Assembly: GCA_024743405.1 (NCBI GenBank)
Contig: JANSWP010000008.1
Span: 62,001 to 126,000 of the forward strand
Origin: Bacteroidota bacterium
GTDB lineage: Bacteria; Bacteroidota; Bacteroidia; Chitinophagales; Saprospiraceae
Direction: 5' to 3'
DNA length: 64,000 bases
Shown here one piece after another: positions 57,327-64,000 of the stretch. The notes below the pieces were generated by a model. That model had not been told where the DNA came from, ran no database searches, and saw only the letters and a list, made by a program, of their open reading frames with translations. The first letter of the stretch is position 1. Each line of letters opens with the position of its first letter. Position numbers and translations under genes: made by a program.

Positions 57327-57364
57327 AAAAAGGCGTCGAAAAACTCAATTTTCAACGCCTTTTA
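57327..57364 (-). terminator. Terminator of the DUF4783 gene
   Basis: AAAAGGCGT/ACGCCTTTT outer stem with an inner GAAAA/TTTTC stem. On the minus strand it ends in a T-run and lies between the DUF4783 and ade genes; the symmetrical T-rich ends make it possibly bidirectional. Confidence 0.75.
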
Positions 57365-57386
57365 TTATTACACTATAATAAGTTGA

Positions 57387-57776
57387 TTATTCTTTATCAA
57401 ATCTCAATTCTTGAATGAGGTAATCTCCTCCATTCGTTTTCATGTAAACATATACACGGAAGGTGCCTCCTCCTGTACTCATATTTCCTATACAATATTG
57501 GGAATCGCTACCTTTAGAAGTTCCCTTGTGTACTTGGCTGAAAGACTTAGGTTGATTTTCATTAAAAAAACGTTGAACAACCTTTATCGCTTCTGCTTTA
57601 CTGTAAATGTCTTCTTCATCCAAAACTGCTATTTCGACATTTCTGTCGAAATATGATCCTAACGCATTTGCATTTCCCGAACTAATCGCTTGAGTAATCT
57701 GCTCTAAATTTGAGCTTTCAGGAGGGCTCATAGCTAAAAAGGAGGCAATTGTTAGAATGAATATTAAGTTTTTCAT
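57387..57776 (-). CDS. DUF4783 exported NTF2-like protein
   Basis: 129 residues with a signal peptide (SFLAMSPPES) and the DUF4783 pattern ISSGNANALGSYFDRNVEIAV ... SKAEAIKVVQRFFNENQPKSF, an NTF2-like fold. Widespread in Bacteroidota, function unknown. It is transcribed toward ade but separated by a terminator. Confidence 0.85.
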   Translation of the reverse strand: MKNLIFILTIASFLAMSPPESSNLEQITQAISSGNANALGSYFDRNVEIAVLDEEDIYSKAEAIKVVQRFFNENQPKSFSQVHKGTSKGSDSQYCIGNMSTGGGTFRVYVYMKTNGGDYLIQELRFDKE

Positions 57777-57861
57777 GATAGAAAAATTTTGTCAAATAAA
57801 ACTCCAAATTTTTGCTTGTTAACAGGGATTTGGAATGTGAGGATATTCTTAATTAATAGCC

Positions 57862-57967
57862 TTCTTATACAAATTTCGTGGTCAAAGGAAAATTAAAGTA
57901 AAAGAGACAGAAGGGATTCTTGCTTTAATTCTTCAATTGACTTTTAACCACGGGATTTGTCTAAGAA
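57862..57967. repeat. Imperfect 39-bp inverted repeat (possible MITE or structured RNA)
   Basis: Aligning 57862-57900 with the reverse complement of 57929-57967 gives 30 Watson-Crick plus 3 G-U pairs out of 39, with a 28-nt loop. The conserved blocks include TTCTTA, ACAAAT and CGTGGT. No coding frame crosses it. Confidence 0.75.
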
Positions 57968-58055
57968 TCATTAAGAGAAGGTGTTAAAACCAAATTTGGT
58001 TCTTGTGACGTATTGAAGTATGTTTCGTAACAAAAACTAAAGATAATTTTTTTCG

Positions 58056-58074
58056 AAAGCATTAATTTTAAATA
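58056..58074 (+). repeat. 19-nt repeat, copy 1
   Basis: AAAGCATTAATTTTAAATA is identical to the copy at 62916-62934, both in non-coding DNA. Confidence 0.7.
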
Positions 58075-58160
58075 TTCGAAAAACTGTCAATGTTTTGCTA
58101 AAACTGGCTACTTTAACGAACTTTTGGCACAACAAATTCTCTTCAAATTAAAATTTCAAA

Positions 58161-58199
58161 TTGAAGGGGCAATATTTTTATATCAATTTACCCCTTCAA
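58161..58199. repeat. Inverted repeat TTGAAGGGG/CCCCTTCAA
   Basis: Perfect 9-bp arms with a 21-nt AT-rich loop. A further copy of the TTGAAG motif lies in inverted order at 58141-58146. No T-run follows on the plus strand. Confidence 0.6.
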
Positions 58200-58368
58200 A
58201 AATCTATTTCTAAACCAAAAGAATAATGTCAAGTATCGATAAAAGATACAAGTGAAGGAGTTTTGACGCTCAAATAATCCACAAAACTTAAGGATTTGGA
58301 TGAAAATTATGGTGTTGAAAGAATCAATAATTGAATTGTTTTCATAGGCACAAATTCTTCTTAAATGC

Positions 58369-58376
58369 TATTTTTG
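58369..58376 (+). promoter_or_regulatory. Candidate -7 element TATTTTTG of gpmI
   Basis: Perfect TAnnTTTG match only 6 bp before the gpmI ATG, so the transcript would be nearly leaderless. Confidence 0.45.
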
Positions 58377-58382
58377 CGCTCT

Positions 58383-59915
58383 ATGGATAAAAAGCACGTC
58401 ATATTAATTATTTTAGATGGTTGGGGAATTGGCAAAGTGCCAGAGTCGGATGCTATTCGGGCTGCAAACACCCCTTTTGTAGATAGTCTTTATAATGATT
58501 ATCCAAACAGTCATTTAATAACTTTTGGGAAGCAAGTTGGCTTGCCGGAAGGACAAATGGGAAACTCAGAGGTAGGACATTTAAATATTGGTGCGGGTAG
58601 AGTTGTTTATCAAGAGTTGGCTAGAATTAATAAAGCTTGTAATGATGGAGAATTGGCAAAAAATGAAGTGCTTCAAAATGCTCTATCATATGCCAAAGAA
58701 AAAGATAAGGCGGTTCATTTGATGGGTTTAGTTTCAGATGGAGGTGTGCATTCCCATATAGATCACTTGAAAGTTTTGTGTGATATTACAGAAGACTTTG
58801 GTTTAGAAAAAGTCTTTATTCATGCGTTTATGGATGGACGAGATACAGATCCCAAAGGAGGTGAAAATTACTTAAAGAATGTCCTGTCCCATATTGAAGA
58901 CCAAAATGTCGAGTTAGCCAGTGTCATAGGACGATATTATGCAATGGATAGAGACAAACGCTGGGAACGAGTGAAACTAGCCTATGATCTATTGGTTAAT
59001 GGAAAGGGTGAAAAAACAGACGATGTGCTTTTTACCCTCAAAGCTCGTTATGAAGATAAGGAGACCGACGAATTTTTAATGCCTATAGTTTGTGTTGATG
59101 AAAATAATAATCCGAAAGCTACCATTAAGGCGGATGATGTTGTCTTGTTTTTTAATTTCCGTACAGATCGTCCTCGTCAATTAACTACGGTATTGACTCA
59201 AGAAAATATGCCTGATTTTGGGATGAATACGTTGTCATTAAAATATTTGACTATGACAAAGTATAATGAAGCATTCAAAAATATTGAGGTACTTTTTGAA
59301 AAAGAAGACATTGAAAATACACTCGGTGAGGTACTATCTAAAAATGGGTTGACTCAAACTCGAATAGCGGAAACGGAAAAATATCCTCATGTGACGTTTT
59401 TCTTTAATGGGGGAAGAGAACAAAAATTTGAAGGCGAAAAAAGAATTCTGATTGCTTCGCCTAAAGTCGCAACCTATGACTTGAAACCAGAAATGAGTGC
59501 TTATGAAGTGACAGATGCGATAGTGGAAGACATTAAAACGAACCAACCTAATTTTATTTGTCTAAATTATGCAAATGCCGATATGGTTGGTCATACAGGT
59601 GATTTTAAGGCAGCAATGAAGGCAGTCGAAACAGTAGATATTTGTTTGAAAAGGTTAATAGAAACTGGTCTAGAGTTAAATTACGAAGCTATCATAATTG
59701 CTGATCATGGGAATTCAGATTTTATGGTAAATGAAGATGGTACTCCGAATACTGCTCATACTACCAACTTAGTTCCTTGTTTTTATGTTAGCAATCGAGC
59801 AGGGGGAGCAACCCTAAAAAATGGGAAATTAGGAGATCTTTCACCGACTATTTTGGGTTTACTAAATATTGAACCTCCCAAAGACATGACAGGAATTAAT
59901 TTAATTGAAAGATAA
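58383..59915 (+). CDS. gpmI: 2,3-bisphosphoglycerate-independent phosphoglycerate mutase
   Basis: 510 residues. Interconverts 3- and 2-phosphoglycerate in glycolysis. LDGWGIG metal site, catalytic Ser in NSEVGHLNIGAGR, FMDGRDTDP, RTDRPRQL and NYANADMVGHTG are all intact. The ATG at 58383 is preferred over the in-frame ATG at 58365 because the family starts at MDKKHVILIILDGWG and the -7 element lies just before it. Confidence 0.96.
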   Translation: MDKKHVILIILDGWGIGKVPESDAIRAANTPFVDSLYNDYPNSHLITFGKQVGLPEGQMGNSEVGHLNIGAGRVVYQELARINKACNDGELAKNEVLQNALSYAKEKDKAVHLMGLVSDGGVHSHIDHLKVLCDITEDFGLEKVFIHAFMDGRDTDPKGGENYLKNVLSHIEDQNVELASVIGRYYAMDRDKRWERVKLAYDLLVNGKGEKTDDVLFTLKARYEDKETDEFLMPIVCVDENNNPKATIKADDVVLFFNFRTDRPRQLTTVLTQENMPDFGMNTLSLKYLTMTKYNEAFKNIEVLFEKEDIENTLGEVLSKNGLTQTRIAETEKYPHVTFFFNGGREQKFEGEKRILIASPKVATYDLKPEMSAYEVTDAIVEDIKTNQPNFICLNYANADMVGHTGDFKAAMKAVETVDICLKRLIETGLELNYEAIIIADHGNSDFMVNEDGTPNTAHTTNLVPCFYVSNRAGGATLKNGKLGDLSPTILGLLNIEPPKDMTGINLIER

Positions 59916-60474
59916 ATCATTGAAATTGAATAAAATAAGTATTTTTTTTGTCGTTTTTTTTATTGGGTGTTTGGGTAATGATCAGACTGAATCAACTCCC
60001 ACCTCCTTGACTTTTTTTGATTTGAAAGGATTCTTCCAAACTGAAATTAAGCAATTAAAAAATGTTAGAAACATCTCGAAAATAACTGAAGTCAATGGTC
60101 AAAAAGAAACCTTAAAATTAGATTCCATTGATTTTGAAATCGACTTGAAAATATTTTCTGATGCTGACATTAATAAACCTTCATGGCAGGATAAATACTC
60201 GGTAGACAGTTTGATAAATGAGGATGGACAAATATCCAAATTGACTTATGGAGCTCAATCGCAAAAATTGAAAATTAGAAATCTTGAAATTGATTACGTC
60301 GATGGGAAGGTTTCGCAGATCTCCATTATTAAATCTTCTTCAAGTGCTATTTCCGAGGTTTCAGAAAAGTTGATTTATAAACCGAATAGTGGATATAATA
60401 TCGAAAGAGAACAAGATATTACCTTGTCAGGGAAGAACCAATTTAGAGTCGAAGTTAAGTTTGAAAGATATTAA
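59905..60474 (+). CDS. Small lipoprotein, unknown function
   Basis: 189 residues with a lipoprotein signal (FFVVFFIGC). The body is beta-rich with repeating charged strands; no family is recognised. The start is a TTG (59905, overlapping gpmI by 11 bp, or 59920). Its stop overlaps the convergent kinase stop by 3-4 bp. Confidence 0.65.
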   Translation: MKDKSLKLNKISIFFVVFFIGCLGNDQTESTPTSLTFFDLKGFFQTEIKQLKNVRNISKITEVNGQKETLKLDSIDFEIDLKIFSDADINKPSWQDKYSVDSLINEDGQISKLTYGAQSQKLKIRNLEIDYVDGKVSQISIIKSSSSAISEVSEKLIYKPNSGYNIEREQDITLSGKNQFRVEVKFERY

Positions 60475-62552
60475 TTCGGATGAATAGAAGCATTTGGAAT
60501 GGAGAAAAAGAAGGTAGCACCCTTTCCTGGAGTTGATTCCAACCAAATATCTCCACCCAAATTATGGATGATTTTTTTGCAAATTGCTAACCCGATTCCT
60601 GTACCTGGGTATTCTTCTTTTGTATGAAGTCGTTTAAACATTTGGAAGATTTGGTTGTGATATTCTTCAGAAATACCAATTCCGTTATCAATTACAGAGA
60701 AAACATGACTGGTAGAGTCCATCCTATGGCTTAAAATTACTTTTGGGTTTCCATTGTGGTTGTACTTGATTCCGTTGCCTATTAAATTTTGGAATAACTG
60801 TAAAATATGAACCGAATTAGCTTCGATTCGTGGGAGCGGTTTGGCGAAAACTACTGCATTTTTGGATTGCATTTCATCCTTCAAATTTTGAAGAACGAAC
60901 ATTAATGACTCATTCAAGTCCACCTCTTCAGTTAGGGTTTGTTTTTCGTCAACTCTCGAAAATTCAAGTACATCCTGAATCAAGCTATACATCTGTCGAG
61001 CATTGTCTGTAGCGAATCGGAGGTATTCTTTTAAATCTTTATCCTCTGTATTTTTCAATTTTCTTTCAATTAGGTTTAAGAAACTTATGACATTACGGAG
61101 GGGAGATTTTAAATCATGAGATGCGATATAAGCGAAGCGTTCTAATTCATTATTAGATTGTTCTAATTTGGTATTAAAGGTTTTTAATTCCGCATTTGAA
61201 TCAGCTAGTTCGCCTGTACGTTTTTTAACTTCTAACTCTAATAGTTTATTGTAGGCCTTTTTTCGTTTGAAGGCATTAAAGAGAAGAAAGGAAGCTGCCA
61301 ACGCTAAAATGATGATAATGATTAATACGTAGTTTTGTAGTCGTTGAGTCTGAATAGTAATTTTATTTTTCAATTCGTTTTCTCGCAATAGTTTAACTTC
61401 TTCCTCCTTTTTTTCAGTTTCATATCGTATTTGGTTGTGAATCAGTTGAGTAGAACGTTCTTCATTGTATAATTCATCCTTAATAGCGACTAAATCCTTT
61501 AAGTAAATAAAAGAGGCAGAATCTCTTCCGTAGTCTTCATGGAAATTATAAAGTGATTGGAATATGGTTTTTTTTAAGCTTTTTGAATCAGCCTTACCTG
61601 CGGCACTTAATGCTTGTTTAAAATAGTCAGAAGCCTCAATTTCATTACAGAATTTATGATAGATGTTCCCTAATTCGTTTGCGGCATTTGCAATGATTCG
61701 ATTGTTTTGAAGGTCATCACCAATACTTAATGCGGCATTATAATAATTTAATGCATCGACCAATTTTTCTAAATGAAGGTAGGCAAAACCGATATTGATA
61801 TTAATATTTGCAAGCTGGAGTTTATCATTCAAAGCTCTTGCTAAAATTAAAGCGTCAGAACTATGAGATAAATTTTTGTGGTAATCCTCCAGCTTGCCAT
61901 AGGTCTGTCCGATAGCGTTCAGCGTTTCTATTTTGCCCTTAATATCGTTTAGAGAAATATACTTTTGAAGTGCTTTCTCATAATACAACAATGCTTGTTC
62001 AAAATCTTTCTGATCAAAAAATAGCATTGCCAAATCAAAGTTGACTTTGGCTATGCCTGTTTCGTAGTTTTGGTTTTCGTAAATGGTTAATTGCTTAAAA
62101 AAAGAACGTTGTGATTTTTCAAAATCATTGGCTGCTCTAAAGAGTATTCCTTCATGACCAAATAATAAAGCCTTATCGGCAATAGTTATTTTTGTGGTGT
62201 CAATTTCCTTGGCTCTGTTTAGATATTCTAAGGCCTTATTAAGGTCAAACTTGACCTCATAATAGACCCGTATTATTTTATCTAAGGCTAAAAATTCTCT
62301 TCTCTTCGTGTTATAGTTTTCGGATAAAATAAGTGCAAGATTTGCATGGTCAAGTGCTTTTTCAGAGTTTACTTCATTAGAAAGATAGAAATCTGACAGT
62401 TGTATATGCAAGTCTATACGGGCTGTATCATGTTCAGCTAACCGTAGTTTAGTTAACAAGTCAACTAAAGTCGTATTACTTTGTGAAAACAATTTACCTC
62501 CGATACAAAAACACAAAGTGAAGGCCAGTATGTTTATTATCTTCATGGACAA
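60471..62552 (-). CDS. TPR sensor histidine kinase
   Basis: 693 residues: signal peptide (CIGGKLFSQ), about ten TPR-like repeats in the periplasm (residues 30-370), one membrane span (YVLIIIIILALAASFLLFNA), a coiled coil, a HisKA domain with SHDLKSPLRN (phosphorylated His) and an HATPase domain (NGIKYNHNGN, DNGIGIS, GTGIGLAI). No receiver domain and no response regulator gene adjoin it, so it is an orphan kinase. Confidence 0.93.
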   Translation of the reverse strand: MSMKIINILAFTLCFCIGGKLFSQSNTTLVDLLTKLRLAEHDTARIDLHIQLSDFYLSNEVNSEKALDHANLALILSENYNTKRREFLALDKIIRVYYEVKFDLNKALEYLNRAKEIDTTKITIADKALLFGHEGILFRAANDFEKSQRSFFKQLTIYENQNYETGIAKVNFDLAMLFFDQKDFEQALLYYEKALQKYISLNDIKGKIETLNAIGQTYGKLEDYHKNLSHSSDALILARALNDKLQLANININIGFAYLHLEKLVDALNYYNAALSIGDDLQNNRIIANAANELGNIYHKFCNEIEASDYFKQALSAAGKADSKSLKKTIFQSLYNFHEDYGRDSASFIYLKDLVAIKDELYNEERSTQLIHNQIRYETEKKEEEVKLLRENELKNKITIQTQRLQNYVLIIIIILALAASFLLFNAFKRKKAYNKLLELEVKKRTGELADSNAELKTFNTKLEQSNNELERFAYIASHDLKSPLRNVISFLNLIERKLKNTEDKDLKEYLRFATDNARQMYSLIQDVLEFSRVDEKQTLTEEVDLNESLMFVLQNLKDEMQSKNAVVFAKPLPRIEANSVHILQLFQNLIGNGIKYNHNGNPKVILSHRMDSTSHVFSVIDNGIGISEEYHNQIFQMFKRLHTKEEYPGTGIGLAICKKIIHNLGGDIWLESTPGKGATFFFSIPNASIHPN

Positions 62553-62651
62553 ATGCCGTTATGCTTTTTTTATTTTAAAAAAAGCCTATAACCCTTCAGT
62601 TATGTGAGTTAAGTAACGATTAAAAATAAAGTGGTCATCTAGTGTTATTCA

Positions 62652-62776
62652 GACTTGAGGTTAGACAAGGAAGAAAACGTAGGGGATGCAGTGCATCCTG
62701 CGTTAACTTATGCCCAGAGGCATAAAGGCTTTCTAACGTGTATAACTTTAAATCTGGCGACATGGATGTTCAAGTC
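62652..62776. repeat. Nested four-helix palindromic element (possible structured RNA)
   Basis: Outer helices GACTTGA/TCAAGTC (62652-62658 with 62770-62776) and GTTAGA/TCTAAC (62660-62665 with 62732-62737) enclose two hairpins: 62676-62704 (AACGTA and GGATGC pairing around a 3-nt loop with two bulged Gs) and 62708-62725 (perfect 7-bp stem TTATGCC/GGCATAA, 4-nt loop). The stretch is more GC-rich than its flanks. Confidence 0.6.
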
Positions 62777-62915
62777 ATTTCATCTTCGTTACTAACGTTG
62801 AAATTTTGGTAAGTTTTCTTTAATAGTATGAGTACAATTCTTTGGAAAAATAAAAGGGAGAAACTAGGTGCTTTAACAAAATAATTGCTCACAATAGATG
62901 CAAGATTTGATATTT

Positions 62916-62934
62916 AAAGCATTAATTTTAAATA
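62916..62934 (+). repeat. 19-nt repeat, copy 2
   Basis: Identical to 58056-58074. Confidence 0.7.
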
Positions 62935-63006
62935 GTAAAATCTAAAAATGTGACAGGGTTTTTTTATTGTGTTGATTACTGCCTAGGCATTGTTTGATAT
63001 TAGATG

Positions 63007-64000
63007 CTACCTTAAAATGGTAAGACTACCTGATGCTACTTGTTCTTCGTCTTTACATAAAAACCTTACTTTATAAAGGAAAACACCCGAATTTACAGCT
63101 TTTCCTTTGTAGTTCCCATCCCATTTTTGGAAGGGATCAATAGTTGAAAACATTAGATTTCCCCAACGGTCGAAAATGTCGAAAGAAATTAAGTCTTTTA
63201 TAACAAATGGATTGTTAATTCCATATTGGTCATTCAATCCATCATCATTCGGAGTGAAAGCCTTTGGCAAGAAAATCTTTGTACAATCTAGACTGTCTGG
63301 GTCAATAACTGTTACTCTAAGGGAGTCTGTAGCTGTACAAAATTGGTCAGAAAAAGATAAGGTATAGGTGGTCGTTTGAGTTGGAGTAATCAATGGATTC
63401 GGTAATGTCTCGTCCCCAGCAGCTATGCCATTATTGGGGGTCCAAAGTAAATCGTCAGCACAAGTGTTTGTAATAAATGTTTGTAAAGAATTACCTAAAA
63501 AGATAGTGGTATCGTTGACGCCAGTTAGTGAAACGCCATTTCCTATTTGGTCAGGTGCGGAAAAAAGAGTCTTGATTTCAGAATCATTTAGAGCTCTCTT
63601 GTAGATTCTTAATTCATCCATTTGCCCCTTAAATGGCGTATCAAACCCTTGGGTACATTGGCTTGCACCGACAGTTAAAATTGAGTTGTTGTTTGAAATA
63701 TCAACTCTTTGAGCATTAGTTGATTTTCCTTGAGCAATAAATTTACTATTTAAATAAAGAGTCGTAATCGTTCCCTTTCTGACGACTGTGACATGATACC
63801 AACATAGGTTTTCGGGTAAAATTGTTGAAACGGAACCTGTTACAGTTGTACTTTCATTTAAATCGACATTCATAACCCTAGTCGATGGGTTAAATCGAAT
63901 AGAAAATGCATGATCTGTTCCATCACAATCCACTTTTTTAGATAATAGAATGAAATTTTCAGAGGCAGTAAAAGTAGGCTTGAAATAAAAACTGATGGTA
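63007..64000 (-). CDS. LamG-domain T9SS substrate with type B sorting domain, 3' part
   Basis: The frame is open to the window end; the GTG at 63933 is an internal valine, not a start. The visible 330 residues are a LamG/concanavalin-like domain (TISFYFKPTF ... DELRIYKRALNDSEIKTLF), one Ig-like module (LLWTPNNGIAAGDETLPNPL, similar to the A modules of the 2047-residue protein) and a type B C-terminal sorting domain (FLPKAFTPNDDGLNDQYGI, FDIFDRWGNLMFS, WDGNYKGKAVNSGVFLYKV). A surface or secreted protein exported by the T9SS. Confidence 0.9.
   Translation of the reverse strand, partial: TISFYFKPTFTASENFILLSKKVDCDGTDHAFSIRFNPSTRVMNVDLNESTTVTGSVSTILPENLCWYHVTVVRKGTITTLYLNSKFIAQGKSTNAQRVDISNNNSILTVGASQCTQGFDTPFKGQMDELRIYKRALNDSEIKTLFSAPDQIGNGVSLTGVNDTTIFLGNSLQTFITNTCADDLLWTPNNGIAAGDETLPNPLITPTQTTTYTLSFSDQFCTATDSLRVTVIDPDSLDCTKIFLPKAFTPNDDGLNDQYGINNPFVIKDLISFDIFDRWGNLMFSTIDPFQKWDGNYKGKAVNSGVFLYKVRFLCKDEEQVASGSLTILR

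Larger units (their letters stand above)
57777..58364. other. Palindrome-rich intergenic region upstream of gpmI
   Basis: No gene is supported over 588 bp. It contains a 106-bp imperfect inverted repeat (57862-57967), a perfect 14-bp palindrome AACCAAATTTGGTT (57988-58001), a 19-nt repeat also found at 62916-62934, and a 9-bp-arm inverted repeat (58161-58199). Confidence 0.6.
62553..63006. other. Non-coding region with structured element
   Basis: No gene is supported in 454 bp. It holds a multi-helix inverted-repeat element (62652-62776), the second copy of the 19-nt repeat (62916-62934) and the palindrome TGCCTAGGCA (62980-62989). Confidence 0.6.

Noticed and set aside
62652-62776. Integron attC site
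   Set aside because: GTTAGAC and TTCTAAC are present but in the wrong order for attC, and no integrase or cassettes are seen.

Overview
The window is chromosomal DNA of a Bacteroidota bacterium, most likely of the Saprospiria-like branch. The main evidence is the type IX secretion (T9SS) material: a DUF5103 plug protein, a PorP/SprF protein, a PorE-like TPR/propeller/OmpA lipoprotein-type protein, two giant proteins with gliding-type (type B) C-terminal sorting domains and one type A sorting domain. DNA is AT-rich, genes are tightly packed, TAATG stop/start overlaps are common, and -7 elements of the TAnnTTTG kind can be seen. No rRNA, tRNA, CRISPR array, intact insertion sequence or phage gene was recognised.

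Layout. 1-9.7 kb: the 3' part of secA, a DNA glycosylase, the T9SS plug protein, a succinylglutamate desuccinylase-like metallopeptidase, upp, a deacetylase-like protein, then a compact four-gene operon (coiled coil, longin/roadblock-like protein, Ras-like small GTPase, PAS-like protein), which is the best candidate here for an undescribed signalling module. 9.9-20.2 kb: an outer-membrane protein, lipA, an Omp85-type protein, an LLM flavin monooxygenase coupled to a thioredoxin-like protein, an OmpA protein, an orphan MIO-type aromatic amino acid lyase, a membrane protein and a glycosyltransferase. 20.7-30.4 kb: a T9SS operon of PorP/SprF, PorE-like protein and a 2047-residue type B CTD protein built from A-B-C super-repeats. 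30.8-33.3 kb: a TPR protein and a hexapeptide-repeat (PaaY/gamma-CA-like) protein.

33.3-50.9 kb is a stress island: three double-domain universal stress proteins, a K+ channel, FtsH, a PNPOx-like flavin protein, an L,D-transpeptidase lipoprotein, an APH-like kinase, cyclopropane fatty-acid synthase, a P-loop kinase, a very Tyr/His/Trp-rich exported protein, a TlpA-like lipoprotein, an endo/exonuclease and two tandem PPK2 kinases. A perfect FNR-type palindrome lies upstream of one usp gene and a near-perfect one upstream of the cfa/kinase operon, suggesting low-oxygen or dormancy control. Inside it lie a Kelch-repeat gene broken by an in-frame amber codon and a decayed unknown gene.

51-64 kb: an outer-membrane protein, an epimerase/SDR/CPBP/SDR cluster, adenine deaminase, a DUF4783 protein, gpmI, a small lipoprotein, a TPR sensor histidine kinase and the 3' end of a LamG plus type B CTD gene. 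Two intergenic regions here (57.8-58.4 kb and 62.6-63.0 kb) carry strong long-range inverted repeats and share a 19-nt repeat; they may hold structured RNAs or small mobile repeats.
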